DNA from: Agrococcus sp. ARC_14
GTDB lineage: Bacteria; Actinomycetota; Actinomycetes; Actinomycetales; Microbacteriaceae
Assembly (NCBI RefSeq): GCF_022436485.1
Contig: NZ_JAKUDO010000001.1
Span: 682,001-746,000, forward strand
DNA length: 64,000 nucleotides
Reading direction: 5' to 3'
The position numbers and the translations under genes are program-made. Under the pieces are notes generated by a model. The model saw nothing but the letters and a program-made list of their open reading frames with translations. It was not told where the DNA came from and did no database searches. This document shows, in pieces, positions 28,627 through 37,303 of the stretch (the stretch's first letter is position 1; each line of letters opens with the position of its first letter).

Positions 28627-30192
28627 TCAGCCGCGCAGGTCCTTCCGCAGGATCTTGCCTGCGGCCGACTTCGGGATCGCGTCGATGAACTCCACGGCGC
28701 GCACCCGCTTGTAGGGCGAGACGCGCTCGTCGACGAACGCCATCACCGACTCGGGCGTGACCGACTCGCTCGTGCGCACGACGAAGGCCTTCGGGATCTC
28801 GCCGGCCCCCTCATCCGGCACCCCGATGACCGCGGCATCCGCCACATCCGGGCTCGTCAGCAGCAGCGCCTCGAGCTCCGCCGGCGCCACCTGGTAGCCC
28901 TTGTACTTGATGAGCTCCTTGAGCCGGTCGACGATCATGACGTTGCCGGCCGCGTCCACCCGCGCGATGTCGCCGGTGTGCAGGAAGCCGTCGGTGTCGA
29001 TCGTCGCGGCGGTGGCCTCCGCGTTGTTCAGGTAGCCGAGCATCACGTTCGGCCCGCGCACCCACAGCTCGCCCGGCTCGGAGACGCCCTCGGCGGGCAT
29101 CGCGATCTCGGCACCCGTCTCGATGTCGACGAGCTTCGACTGCATGCTGGGGATCGTCGGGCCCGAGGAGGTCAGCGGCAGCCCGCTGCCGCGCGGCGTC
29201 ACGTGCGTCACCGGGCTCGCCTCGCTCATGCCGTAGCCCTGCAGCACCTCGACGCCGAGCCGGTCGGCGACGGCGAGGCCGAGCGCCTCGTCGAGTGGCG
29301 CCGCGCCCGAGAGCACGGTGTGCAGCGCGTCGTGGCGGTACTGGTCGACGAGCGGATGCTTGGCGAGCGCGACGGCGACGGGCGGCGCGATGAACGCGAA
29401 GGTGATCGCCTCGTCCTGGATGATGCGCAGGAACTCGGCGAGGTCGAAGCGCGGCATCGTGACGAGCGTCGCGCGCTGCTTGAGCGCGATGTTCAGCAGC
29501 ACGGTCATGCCGTAGATGTGGAAGAACGGCAGCACGGCGATCACGCGATCCTCTGCGCGCACGTCGATGAGCGAGACGCACTGCGCGACGTTCGCCACCA
29601 GGTTGCGGTGCGAGAGCATCACGCCCTTGGGGTTGCCCGTGGTGCCGGAGGAGTAGGGGATGACGGCCACGTGCGTCGCCGGGTCGAATCGGACCTCCGG
29701 CGCGGGGTGGCCCTCGCCGAGCAGGTCGGCGAGGCTCGCGTGGCCGTCGAGGCCGTCGAGCACCACGATGCGCTCGGCGGGGATGCCGGTGGCGGCCGCC
29801 GCCTCGAGCGCCTGCGGGGCGAGCGGCGAGACGGTCAGCAGCATCGTCGCCTTCGAGTCGGCAAGCTGCTTGCCGATCTCGGCGGCGTTCATGATCGCGT
29901 TCACGGTCGTCGCCGAGGCGCCCGAGCGCAGGATGCCGTGGAAGGCGATCGCGAACGCCGGCACGTTGGGGCTGTGCAGCGCGATCACGTCGCCGGGGCC
30001 GAAGCCGCGGGCCGCGAGCGCACCGGCGAGCGCCGAGCTGCGGTCGACGAGCTCGCCGTAGGTGATGGCGGCCCCGGATGCGCCGTCGACGAGCGCCGGA
30101 TGCTCGCGCTCCGCGTCGGTCAGGTCGGCGAACAGCAGATCGAAGACGCTGGTCTCGGGGATCTCGACGGGCGGGTGGGGGCTCTCGAACAT
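28627..30192 (-). CDS. AMP-dependent acyl-CoA ligase (4-coumarate/fatty acid CoA ligase family)
   Basis: A 521-residue ANL-superfamily ligase. The phosphate-binding loop is IPYSSGTTGNPKGVMLSH, followed by YGMSEASPVTH, GELWVRGPNVMLGYLNN, the hinge aspartate in TGDIARVD, and the catalytic lysine in PKSAAGKILRK near the C-terminus. It activates a carboxylic acid through an acyl-adenylate and then forms the CoA thioester. The overall pattern is of the 4-coumarate:CoA ligase-like branch, but the acid cannot be named. GAAGGAG lies before the ATG. It has no pathway partners next to it. Confidence 0.88.
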   Translation of the reverse strand: MFESPHPPVEIPETSVFDLLFADLTDAEREHPALVDGASGAAITYGELVDRSSALAGALAARGFGPGDVIALHSPNVPAFAIAFHGILRSGASATTVNAIMNAAEIGKQLADSKATMLLTVSPLAPQALEAAAATGIPAERIVVLDGLDGHASLADLLGEGHPAPEVRFDPATHVAVIPYSSGTTGNPKGVMLSHRNLVANVAQCVSLIDVRAEDRVIAVLPFFHIYGMTVLLNIALKQRATLVTMPRFDLAEFLRIIQDEAITFAFIAPPVAVALAKHPLVDQYRHDALHTVLSGAAPLDEALGLAVADRLGVEVLQGYGMSEASPVTHVTPRGSGLPLTSSGPTIPSMQSKLVDIETGAEIAMPAEGVSEPGELWVRGPNVMLGYLNNAEATAATIDTDGFLHTGDIARVDAAGNVMIVDRLKELIKYKGYQVAPAELEALLLTSPDVADAAVIGVPDEGAGEIPKAFVVRTSESVTPESVMAFVDERVSPYKRVRAVEFIDAIPKSAAGKILRKDLRG

Positions 30193-30249
30193 GCGGACTC
30201 CTTCGTCGGCTGAGCGGCTTCGGGAAGGAGCATAGGGCGCTGGGCTGTG

Positions 30250-30939
30250 TCAGGCGGCGACGGACTCCAGCGCGCTCTTGAAGATCTCGAGCCCGTCGAG
30301 GCCGGCCTTCATGCGCGTGGTGGTCGGTCCGAAGCCCAGCTCGACGGCGTGCTCGGGGTGCGGCATGAGCCCCATGACGTTGCCGGCCGCGTTCGCCAGC
30401 CCGGCGATGTCATCGATCGAGCCGTTCGGGTTGTCGCCCAGGTAGCGGAACGCCACGAGGCCCTCGCCCTCGATGCGCGCGACCTCCTCCGGCGTCGCCA
30501 CGAAGCGGCCCTCGCCGTTCTTCAGCGGGATGACGATCTCCTGACCCTCGTCGAAGCGGTTCGTCCAGGCGGTCGAGGTGCGCTCGACTCGGAGTCGCTG
30601 GTCGCGGCGCACGAAGAGGCCGCTCTCGTTGCGCACCAGTCCGCCGGGCAGCAGGCGGGCCTCCGCGAGCATCTGGAAGCCGTTGCAGATGCCGAGCACG
30701 GGCATGCCCTTGTTCGCGGCGTCGACAACCTCGGTCATGATCGGCGACAGCGCTGCGATGGCGCCGCAGCGCAGGTAGTCGCCGTAGGAGAAGCCGCCGG
30801 GCAGCACCAGAGCGTCGACGCCGTGCAGGTCGTGCTCGCCGTGCCACAGCGCGACCGCCTCATGGCCCGCGAGCCGCACGGCCCGCTGCGCATCCCGGTC
30901 GTCGAGCGTGCCGGGGAAGGTGACGACGCCGACCCTCAC
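30250..30939 (-). CDS. purQ: Phosphoribosylformylglycinamidine synthase subunit PurQ (glutaminase)
   Basis: A 229-residue class I glutamine amidotransferase that supplies ammonia to PurL. The nucleophile is C85 in GICNGFQ, with the His-Glu pair in [24 protein letters not shown] is the PurQ-specific segment. The start is a GTG that overlaps the purS stop (GTGA), so the two subunits are translationally coupled; their partner purL is about 6 kb away. Confidence 0.97.
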   Translation of the reverse strand: MRVGVVTFPGTLDDRDAQRAVRLAGHEAVALWHGEHDLHGVDALVLPGGFSYGDYLRCGAIAALSPIMTEVVDAANKGMPVLGICNGFQMLAEARLLPGGLVRNESGLFVRRDQRLRVERTSTAWTNRFDEGQEIVIPLKNGEGRFVATPEEVARIEGEGLVAFRYLGDNPNGSIDDIAGLANAAGNVMGLMPHPEHAVELGFGPTTTRMKAGLDGLEIFKSALESVAA

Positions 30940-31211
30940 TGCGCTGCGCCCGCCTGCGCGGCTTCCTCGACGACGGTGACGCCCACGACGTCCTCGATCA
31001 CGGTGTTCGCGAGCACCTCGGTGGAGACGGTGCGCACCTGCTCGAGCAGGGCATCCGTCACCTCGCCCTCCACGCGCAGCTCGAACCGCTTGCCGACGCG
31101 CACGTCGCCGACGGCCTCGTGGCCGAGGCGGGCGAGCGCGCGGGTGACGGCCTTGCCCTGCGGATCGAGGATCTCAGCCTTCGGCATGACGTCGACGACG
31201 ATGAGGGCCAT
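30936..31211 (-). CDS. purS: Phosphoribosylformylglycinamidine synthase subunit PurS
   Basis: A 91-residue PurS, the small subunit that lets PurQ and PurL dock. It contains [20 protein letters not shown] and [11 protein letters not shown], both conserved in the family. GGGAGCG precedes the ATG, and a TAGACT box lies about 45 bases upstream. First gene of the purS-purQ unit. Confidence 0.95.
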   Translation of the reverse strand: MALIVVDVMPKAEILDPQGKAVTRALARLGHEAVGDVRVGKRFELRVEGEVTDALLEQVRTVSTEVLANTVIEDVVGVTVVEEAAQAGAAQ

Positions 31212-31319
31212 GGGTCGCTCCCTGGATCGGTGGATGGGGTGGGGTGCTGCTCCAGTCTACGGATGCATGCGGTCGCGGACGCGTCGCGGTCGCACGGATG
31301 CTTCTGCATCGGAGCGGGC

Positions 31320-31325
31320 TAGTGT
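31320..31325 (+). promoter_or_regulatory. -10 box (TAGTGT) of the zinc peptidase gene, leaderless spacing
   Basis: TAGTGT ends six bases before the ATG at 31332. Confidence 0.5.
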
Positions 31326-31331
31326 TCACCC

Positions 31332-32240
31332 ATGACGTTCAGGGGCGACGCGAACTTCGACACCACGACGGTGAGCAAGGGCGGTGGTGGTGGCGGTCCG
31401 AGCGGCGGCGCGATCGCCGTCGGCGGAGGCGGCATCGTGACCGTCATCCTGGTGATCATCTCGATGGTCTTCGGCATCGACCTCACCGGCCTCGCACCGA
31501 GCGAGCCCATCGACCAGCAGTCGCAGTCGCAGTCGCAGGGCAGCGAGGAAGTGACCGGCTGCACCGGCGACGAGGCGAACGACCCCGCGAACGTCACCTG
31601 CCGGATGGAGGGCGGGGCCGACTCGATGTCGCAGTTCTGGACCACCACGATGCAGGCCAGCGGCCTGGAGTACGCCGACCCGAGCGTGCAGCTGTTCGAC
31701 CGCCAGGTCTCGACCGGCTGCGGTGCGGCCACGAGCGCCGTCGGCCCGTTCTACTGCCCGCCCGATCAGCGCATCTACCTCGACGAGACGTTCTTCGCGC
31801 AGATGCGCGATCAGTTCGGGGCCTCGGGCGGCAACCTCGCGCAGCTCTACGTGCTTGCGCATGAGTGGGGCCACCACATCCAGAACGTCACCGGCCAGCT
31901 CGACCGCGTGCAGCAGGGCGACACCGGGCCGCAGTCATCGGCGGTGCGCAGCGAGCTGCAGGCCGACTGCTACGCCGGCGCGTGGATCGCGGGAGCCTCG
32001 CAGACCGATGACAACGACGGCAGCGCGCCGGTGCTCGAGGCGCCGACGCAGCAGGAGATGAATGACGCGCTGAACGCGGCGGAGGTGATCGGCGACGACA
32101 ACCTGCAGGAGATGGGCGGTGGCGGCGTGAACCCCGAGGGATGGACGCACGGCTCGAGCGAGCAGCGCCAGACCTGGCTGTCGAACGGCTACAACGGCGG
32201 CGTGGCCGCCTGCGACACCTGGAACGCGCCCGAGGTCTGA
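31332..32240 (+). CDS. Neutral zinc metallopeptidase (YpfJ family), membrane-anchored
   Basis: A 302-residue protein of the putative neutral zinc metallopeptidase family. The short cytoplasmic N-terminus has a Gly-rich run, and one membrane segment lies at about residues 35-55 (IVTVILVIISMVFGIDLTGL). The extracytoplasmic domain has the zinc motif LAHEWGHHIQN (HExxH) and a downstream ELQADCYAGAWIAG in which the Glu is the likely third ligand. Substrates are unknown. The C-terminal EGWTHGSSEQRQTWLSNGY is conserved in the family. Confidence 0.88.
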   Translation: MTFRGDANFDTTTVSKGGGGGGPSGGAIAVGGGGIVTVILVIISMVFGIDLTGLAPSEPIDQQSQSQSQGSEEVTGCTGDEANDPANVTCRMEGGADSMSQFWTTTMQASGLEYADPSVQLFDRQVSTGCGAATSAVGPFYCPPDQRIYLDETFFAQMRDQFGASGGNLAQLYVLAHEWGHHIQNVTGQLDRVQQGDTGPQSSAVRSELQADCYAGAWIAGASQTDDNDGSAPVLEAPTQQEMNDALNAAEVIGDDNLQEMGGGGVNPEGWTHGSSEQRQTWLSNGYNGGVAACDTWNAPEV

Positions 32241-32250
32241 CCCTTCGACC

Positions 32251-32447
32251 CTCCGTCGGTCGAGGAGCGAGCCGGCGGCGCCGGCTGGTAGCTCCGTCGG
32301 TCGAGGAGCGAGCCGGCGGCGCCGGCTGGTAGCTCCGTCGGTCGAGGAGCGCGTCGGCGCAGCCGGCTCGCGTCACGAGACCAGAGGACCCGCGAACGCC
32401 TCTCCGGTCTCGTGACGCGAGCGGCCTGGCGGCCGCGCGCTCCTCGA
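32251..32447. repeat. Tandem 41-bp repeats plus inverted copies of the dispersed repeat
   Basis: Two identical 41-base units (32251-32291 and 32292-32332) and a diverged third that starts at 32333. The third unit runs into a copy of the dispersed repeat at 32342-32382, which faces an inverted copy at 32406-32447 across 23 bases. The inverted copy ends two bases from the purC stop codon. The array could form a large hairpin between the convergent peptidase and purC genes. Confidence 0.8.
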
Positions 32448-32448
32448 C

Positions 32449-33327
32449 CTACGAGGCGGCTGCAAGCCTCTCGATCAGCTCGCGGTAGCGCGCTGCCGTC
32501 CGCTCCACGATCTCCGCAGGCAGCGTCGGCGCCGCACCCGTGCCGTCCCAGCTCGCCGCGAGCCAGTCGCGCACGATCTGCTTGTCGAACGACTCGACCC
32601 TGCCTTCGGCCATCGCCGCAGCATCCCAATACCGGGACGAATCCGAGGTGAGCACCTCATCCGCCAGCAGCAGCTCCCCTGTCGTCCGGTCACGACCGAA
32701 CTCGAACTTCGTGTCGGCCAGCACGAGCCCCGCCTCGGCGGCGACCTCGGCCGCGCGCGCGTAGACCGACAGGCTGATCTCGCGGATCGCGACCGCGTCG
32801 GCCTCGCCGACCAGCTCGACCGTGCGCTCGAACGAGACGTTCTCGTCGTGCTCGCCCTGTGGCGCCTTCCAGGCGGGCGTGTAGATCGGCTCGGGCAGCG
32901 CGTCGCCGTCGACGAGCCCCGCTGGCAGCGCGACACCCGAGATCGCTCCGACCTGCTGGTACTCCTTGAGGCCAGAGCCCGTCACGCGGCCGCGCACGAC
33001 GCACTCGATCGGCAGCATGTCGAGCGTGCGCACGAGCATCGCGCGGCCCCGCACCGCCGCCGGCGTGCGCGACTCGGCATCGGGCGCGAGCTGCGTTGGC
33101 AGGCCGAGCCGTGCCGTCCACCAGAGGGTGAGCGCCGTCAGCAGCTCGCCCTTGCCGGGGATCGCGGGCTCGAGCACCTGGTCGAAGGCCGAGACGCGGT
33201 CGGAGGCGACCATGAGCATCTCCGCGGCCGTTGCGAGCGTCTCGCCGTCGGCGACGTAGAGGTCGCGGACCTTGCCGCTGTAGGCGAGACTCCAGCCGGC
33301 CAGCCCGGCCGAGCCCGCCTCGGTCAT
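32449..33327 (-). CDS. purC: Phosphoribosylaminoimidazole-succinocarboxamide synthase (SAICAR synthase)
   Basis: A 292-residue SAICAR synthase that adds aspartate to CAIR with ATP. YSGKVRDLYVADGETL, MVASDRVSAFD, LPIECVVRGRVTGSGLKEY and LVLADTKFEFG are diagnostic. The ATG overlaps the purD stop by four bases (ATGA), giving a purD-purC operon. The extra domain length (292 against about 240 in enterobacteria) is usual for actinobacteria. Confidence 0.97.
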   Translation of the reverse strand: MTEAGSAGLAGWSLAYSGKVRDLYVADGETLATAAEMLMVASDRVSAFDQVLEPAIPGKGELLTALTLWWTARLGLPTQLAPDAESRTPAAVRGRAMLVRTLDMLPIECVVRGRVTGSGLKEYQQVGAISGVALPAGLVDGDALPEPIYTPAWKAPQGEHDENVSFERTVELVGEADAVAIREISLSVYARAAEVAAEAGLVLADTKFEFGRDRTTGELLLADEVLTSDSSRYWDAAAMAEGRVESFDKQIVRDWLAASWDGTGAAPTLPAEIVERTAARYRELIERLAAAS

Positions 33328-34583
33328 GCCTTCGCCGCGATGTCGGTGCGCGACTGGCCGCCCAGCAGCTCGATGTGCGAGAGGCCCTCATAGGCGCGCT
33401 CGCGCGCCTCGGCGAGCGTCGCGCCGGTGCCGACGACGTTGAGCACGCGGCCGCCCGTGGCGGTGAGTCCCTGCTCGCCCGCGCCCGTCGCGGCGTGCAG
33501 CACGCGCACGCCCTCGATCGCCTCGGCCTCGTCGACGCCAGTGATCACGCGGCCCGTGACCGGGTCGCCGGGGTAGCCCTCGCTCGCCAGCACGACCGTG
33601 ACCGCCGCCGAGTCGCGCCACACCAGTGGCGCGGCGGAGCCGAGGGTGCCGTTCGCGGCCGCCAGCAGCGCATCCGCCAGCCCCGACTCGATGCGAGGCA
33701 GCACCACCTGCGTCTCGGGGTCGCCGAAGCGCGCGTTGAACTCGATCACCTTGACGCCCGACTGCGTGACGATCAGCCCGCAGTAGAGCAGGCCGGCGAA
33801 GGGCGTGCCCGCGTCGGCCATGGCGCGGATCGTGGGCTTCGCGACGGTCTCGACGACCTCGTCGACGAAGGCCTGCTCGCTCCCGAAGCGCTCGGCGAGC
33901 CATGGCAGCGGCGAGTAGGCGCCCATGCCGCCGGTGTTGGGGCCCGCATCGCCGTCGCCGAGCCGCTTGTAGTCCTGCGCGGGGGCGAGCGGCACGACGG
34001 CCTCGCCGTCGGTGAGCACGAAGAGGCTGACCTCTGGCCCCGCCAGGAACTCCTCGATGAGGATGGGCCCGTCGGGCAGGAACTGCTCGGCGTGCGCCTC
34101 CGCCGCCGCGCGATCCTCGGTCACGATGACGCCCTTGCCGGCTGCCAGGCCGTCGGCCTTCAGCACGTAGGGCGGCGTGGCGGCGTCGAGCGCGGTCCGC
34201 ACCTCGTCGAGCGTGGTGGCGGTGGTGTCGATGCCGGTCGGCACGCCGGCGCGCGCCATGACGTCCTTCGCGAACGACTTGGAGCCCTCGATCCGCGCGG
34301 CGGCCTTGGTCGGGCCGAATGCCGGCACGCCTGCCTTGTGCAGCGCATCCGCGACGCCCGCCACGAGCGGCGCTTCCGGGCCGATCACCACGAGGTCGAA
34401 CGCGCCGTCGACCGCGAACTCGGTGACGAGCTCCGGCGACTTGATGTCGACGCGCACCGTCTCCACCTCACGCGTGATGCCGGCGTTGCCGGGCGCGGCC
34501 GTGATCTCGTGGCCACCCTCCGCCAGGAGTGCCGCGATGATGGCGTGCTCGCGCGCGCCGCTGCCGAGAACCAGGATCCGCAC
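33324..34583 (-). CDS. purD: Phosphoribosylamine-glycine ligase (GAR synthase)
   Basis: A 419-residue ATP-grasp enzyme that joins phosphoribosylamine and glycine. MRILVLGSGAREHAI, the substrate loop GPEAPLVAGVADAL, the PTKAAARIEGSKSFAKD segment, and NARFGDPETQ are all present. The start is a GTG lying six bases behind TAGACT, so the purD-purC mRNA is probably leaderless. Confidence 0.97.
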   Translation of the reverse strand: MRILVLGSGAREHAIIAALLAEGGHEITAAPGNAGITREVETVRVDIKSPELVTEFAVDGAFDLVVIGPEAPLVAGVADALHKAGVPAFGPTKAAARIEGSKSFAKDVMARAGVPTGIDTTATTLDEVRTALDAATPPYVLKADGLAAGKGVIVTEDRAAAEAHAEQFLPDGPILIEEFLAGPEVSLFVLTDGEAVVPLAPAQDYKRLGDGDAGPNTGGMGAYSPLPWLAERFGSEQAFVDEVVETVAKPTIRAMADAGTPFAGLLYCGLIVTQSGVKVIEFNARFGDPETQVVLPRIESGLADALLAAANGTLGSAAPLVWRDSAAVTVVLASEGYPGDPVTGRVITGVDEAEAIEGVRVLHAATGAGEQGLTATGGRVLNVVGTGATLAEARERAYEGLSHIELLGGQSRTDIAAKA

Positions 34584-34589
34584 CTGCCC

Positions 34590-34595
34590 AGTCTA
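34590..34595 (-). promoter_or_regulatory. -10 box (TAGACT) of purD-purC, leaderless spacing
   Basis: TAGACT on the minus strand ends six bases before the GTG at 34583. Confidence 0.5.
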
Positions 34596-34676
34596 CGAAG
34601 GTTCTCGGATGCGGCGAGCCGCGGGTCGTGATGGATCGACCCTGAGGGGGCCGGACGTCGCCTCCTCGCGTGCCAG

Positions 34677-34682
34677 TAGCCT
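34677..34682 (+). promoter_or_regulatory. -10 box (TAGCCT) of the sterol-carrier-family gene, leaderless spacing
   Basis: TAGCCT ends six bases before the GTG at 34689. Confidence 0.5.
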
Positions 34683-34688
34683 CAGATC

Positions 34689-35156
34689 GTGGTCAAGCGC
34701 ATCCCCGATCTCGATGGCATGGACGCCGTGCGCGCCGCGCTGGCGCCCGGCGCCGAGCGCCCCCAGACGGCGCTCGCGGTGCGCTACACGCTGCAGTGCC
34801 TGGCCGAGCGCGCGCCGGGCAAGAGCGTCGAGGTGCGGGTGCCGCCCTTCGGTGCGGTGCAGGCGGTCGAGGGGCCCGGCCACACCCGCGGCACGCCGCC
34901 GAACGTCATCGAGACCGACGTCGCGACCTGGCTGGCGCTCGCGAGCGGGCGGGAGACGTGGGCGGATGCATTCGGTCGCGGAGTCGTGCACGCCTCGGGC
35001 GTGCGGGCGGATGTGTCGGCCTGGCTGCCGCTGGTCAGGGTCGCGGTGCCCTCGGCGATGCCGCTAGAGCAGCTCGGGGATCAGCGCGAGCAGCCAGGAG
35101 AAGCCAATCATGACGATGGTCGCGACGGGGAGGATCAGCACCGCTGCCAGGCCTGA
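34689..35156 (+). CDS. Sterol carrier (SCP2-like) family protein
   Basis: A 155-residue protein starting at a GTG. ALAVRYTLQCLAERAPGKSV, RVPPFGAVQAVEGPGHTRGT and PPNVIETDVATWLALASGRE are typical of the small actinobacterial SCP2-like proteins that usually sit beside purine genes. The conserved part ends near LPLVRVA; the last 40 residues (polar, ending DQHRCQA) run antisense over the end of the next gene and look like readthrough past a lost stop codon. A lipid-binding role is only inferred from the fold family. Confidence 0.8.
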   Translation: MVKRIPDLDGMDAVRAALAPGAERPQTALAVRYTLQCLAERAPGKSVEVRVPPFGAVQAVEGPGHTRGTPPNVIETDVATWLALASGRETWADAFGRGVVHASGVRADVSAWLPLVRVAVPSAMPLEQLGDQREQPGEANHDDGRDGEDQHRCQA

Positions 35157-35840
35157 CCTCGACCCGGTGGAGTGCTCTCCTGGTCCGAGGATCGGGTCGT
35201 CCTGCACCCGACCGCCGAGGTAGGCGCGCAGCTGCAGGGCGAAGCCGACGACGAGCAGGCCCGCACCGACGCTCAACGCGGCCAGGACGCCGAGCTCTCC
35301 GACCGGCTGACGCAGGAGCACCAGCGCACCGACCATCGCCGCGAGCAGCAGCATCCAGCCGACCCAGCCGCGCATCGGAGGGTTGGTGAGCACTCGCGCG
35401 AGTGCGAGTGGTGCGAGCAGGACGAGGGCGAGCGCTGCCGACACGATCGCGAGCACGACGAGGAGGCCGGCGGTGACCTGCAGCGTTGCTGCACCGGAGA
35501 ACGCAGCCTGTGCACCGAAGGTGCTCGAGAGCATGCCTGCCAGGCCGAGGACGATGCCGAGGGTCCACCCGCGATCGATGCGATCGGAGGAGCGCTCGAG
35601 GTGGTCGGGCGCATCGTCCTTCGCATATGACTGCGGCTCGCCGAATGCGGCCAGGGCGCTCTCGCCCGACTCTGCCACGTGGCTCTCCACGAGCGCGAGG
35701 GAGTCGCCGATGCGCCTGCCCGATACCCCGAGCAGCCGCTGCTCGAGCACGAATCGCTCGACCCAGGTCTGGTCGACGCTCGGTGCCAGTCGCGTGTACG
35801 CGTGCAGGGAGCCGAAGCCCCTCATGCCCTGCTTGTCCAT
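35064..35840 (-). CDS. Membrane protein with N-terminal HAAS-like domain, PadR-paired
   Basis: A 258-residue protein. The first 90 residues are soluble and resemble the HAAS signalling domain (RRIGDSLALVESHVAESGES, then AAFGEPQSYA, the G-P- turn typical of that domain). About six membrane segments follow. HAAS-domain membrane proteins are normally encoded next to a PadR repressor, as here: the ATG shares a base with the PadR stop codon. Function is unknown; a sensor or effector in envelope stress has been proposed for the class. The 3' end overlaps the sterol-carrier gene by 93 bases on the other strand. Confidence 0.75.
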   Translation of the reverse strand: MDKQGMRGFGSLHAYTRLAPSVDQTWVERFVLEQRLLGVSGRRIGDSLALVESHVAESGESALAAFGEPQSYAKDDAPDHLERSSDRIDRGWTLGIVLGLAGMLSSTFGAQAAFSGAATLQVTAGLLVVLAIVSAALALVLLAPLALARVLTNPPMRGWVGWMLLLAAMVGALVLLRQPVGELGVLAALSVGAGLLVVGFALQLRAYLGGRVQDDPILGPGEHSTGSRSGLAAVLILPVATIVMIGFSWLLALIPELL

Positions 35841-36196
35841 CAGCTGTCCTCCTGGTCGGGTGCGAGCGCGCCGTCGATGAGCGCTCGGGTCGAGGCGCTG
35901 AACGCCGCCCAGCGCGCAGCCATGGACTGCGCGTGCGCGCGCCCCTGCTCGGTCAGGGCGAAGTACTTGCGGCCCGGGCCACCCTCTCCCGGGCGCCACT
36001 CGACCTCGACGTCGCCGGCCTGCTCCAGGCGTCCAAGCAAGGGGTAGAGCGTGCCGCCCTTGACCTCTCCCAAGCCGGCTTCGGCCAGGCGTTGGGTGAT
36101 CGCGTACCCGTAGCTCGGACGGTCGAGCAGCACCCGCAGCACGCAGACGCCGAGCGCGCCTCGCAGCCACTCGCTGGGCCACTGCTCGATGGTCAT
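35840..36196 (-). CDS. PadR family transcriptional regulator
   Basis: A 118-residue winged-helix repressor. LRGALGVCVLRVLLDRPSYG, YAITQRLAEAGLGEVKGGTL and YPLLGRLEQAGDVEVEW form the DNA-binding domain, and PGRKYFALTEQGR is the PadR wing motif. A short C-terminal helix serves for dimerisation. It is cotranscribed with the HAAS-type membrane protein and probably represses its own promoter through the ACTAG boxes upstream. Confidence 0.92.
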   Translation of the reverse strand: MTIEQWPSEWLRGALGVCVLRVLLDRPSYGYAITQRLAEAGLGEVKGGTLYPLLGRLEQAGDVEVEWRPGEGGPGRKYFALTEQGRAHAQSMAARWAAFSASTRALIDGALAPDQEDS

Positions 36197-36197
36197 G

Positions 36198-36236
36198 ACT
36201 AGATGGTACGTCTAACTAGTCAAGGCTGCAACTAGT
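36198..36236 (-). promoter_or_regulatory. PadR promoter with three ACTAG boxes
   Basis: ACTAG occurs at 36198, 36216 and 36231, 15-18 bases apart. On the minus strand TTGCAG (36226-36231) and TACCAT (36203-36208) are 17 bases apart, and TACCAT ends six bases before the ATG at 36196. The boxes overlap both promoter elements, fitting autorepression. Confidence 0.5.
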
Positions 36237-36315
36237 GGTCTCGTGCGTCTCCCCGTCGCGGCGGCGGGGATGCCAGCGAGTCGTCGCCACAAGCGCGCAG
36301 CGCGCGCCACGAGAC
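36237..36315. repeat. Possible diverged copy of the dispersed repeat, bounded by GGTCTCGTG and CACGAGAC
   Basis: The two ends are inverted copies of the GTCACGAGACC core seen at 28049-28090 and 32342-32447. The interior is diverged. Confidence 0.35.
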
Positions 36316-36398
36316 ACCCACGGCGACCGAGCGACCAACGATCCGTGAACGGCGAGTGAACATGCACGACTTGCGCTCACTGCAAACGGCCTTGCGCC

Positions 36399-36404
36399 TA
36401 GCGT
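36399..36404 (+). promoter_or_regulatory. -10 box (TAGCGT) of the RpiR gene, leaderless spacing
   Basis: TAGCGT ends seven bases before the GTG at 36412. A -35 at the usual distance is not obvious. Confidence 0.45.
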
Positions 36405-36411
36405 CCAGAAC

Positions 36412-37248
36412 GTGCTCATCACCAGGCTCGCCCAGCTCCACGGCGAGCGACTCACCGAGACCGACCGTCGCATCGTCTCTGCGATGCGCGAACGACCGCA
36501 CGAGACGGCCTTCGCTCGCGCCGCCGAGCTCACCGGACCGCTCGGGCTGCACGAGTCGGCGGCGACCAGGCTCGCGCAGCGGCTCGGGTTCGACGGCTAC
36601 CCGCAGCTGCGTGACGCGCTCCGCACCGACTACCTGAACAGCGACGGCCCCTCGCAGCGCGTGCGGCACCGCATCGAGCGCACCGACGAGGGCGCCGACC
36701 TGCTCGCGACCTTCCTCGCAGAGGAGATCGAGACGCTCCGCGCGATCAGCATGCACGTGACGCAGGCCGACCTCGACGCCGCAGCGGCCGAGCTGCTGGC
36801 GGCCCGCCGCATCCACCTGCACGGCCAGGGCAACGCGGTCGTGCTGGTCGAGCAGCTCGCGCGCCGGCTGACCCGCTTCGGCATGGATGTCGTCGCGCTC
36901 ACCGGCTCGCGCCGCGACGTCGCGGAGCGCGCGGCCGGCATGGGCGCCGACGACCTGCTGCTCGCCCTCGCATTCCGCCGCGCGCCGGGCACCCTGCTGC
37001 CGCTGCTGGCGCTCGCGGCCGGCGCCGGCGCACGCAGCATCCTGCTCACCGACACCCTCGTCTCGCTCTCGCCGCGGCCCGACCGCACGCTCGCGGCGCC
37101 CCGCGGTGCCGGCCACGACTTCCACACGCTCACGGTGCCCATGGCGATCTCGAACGCGCTCGTGCTCACCATCGCCCGCTTCGCCCCCGAGCGCACCTCC
37201 CGATCCCTCGACCGGGTCGAGCTGCTGCTGGAGCAGCTCGACACCTGA
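36412..37248 (+). CDS. MurR/RpiR family transcriptional regulator
   Basis: A 278-residue protein with the RpiR layout. An N-terminal helix-turn-helix covers about residues 1-80 (LHESAATRLAQRLGFDGYPQ is the recognition region). It is followed by a SIS sugar-phosphate-binding domain from about residue 110 to 240, including AARRIHLHGQGNAVVLVEQL and GADDLLLALAFRRAPGTLLP. SIS domains in this family sense phosphosugars. It directly precedes the transporter operon, which it probably controls. The start is a GTG; no alternative ATG is available. Confidence 0.88.
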   Translation: MLITRLAQLHGERLTETDRRIVSAMRERPHETAFARAAELTGPLGLHESAATRLAQRLGFDGYPQLRDALRTDYLNSDGPSQRVRHRIERTDEGADLLATFLAEEIETLRAISMHVTQADLDAAAAELLAARRIHLHGQGNAVVLVEQLARRLTRFGMDVVALTGSRRDVAERAAGMGADDLLLALAFRRAPGTLLPLLALAAGAGARSILLTDTLVSLSPRPDRTLAAPRGAGHDFHTLTVPMAISNALVLTIARFAPERTSRSLDRVELLLEQLDT

Positions 37249-37303
37249 CGCCCCCGACTCGCCTCACCTGCCCCACCCCACCCATCCCTCGAAAGGCTTC
37301 TCC

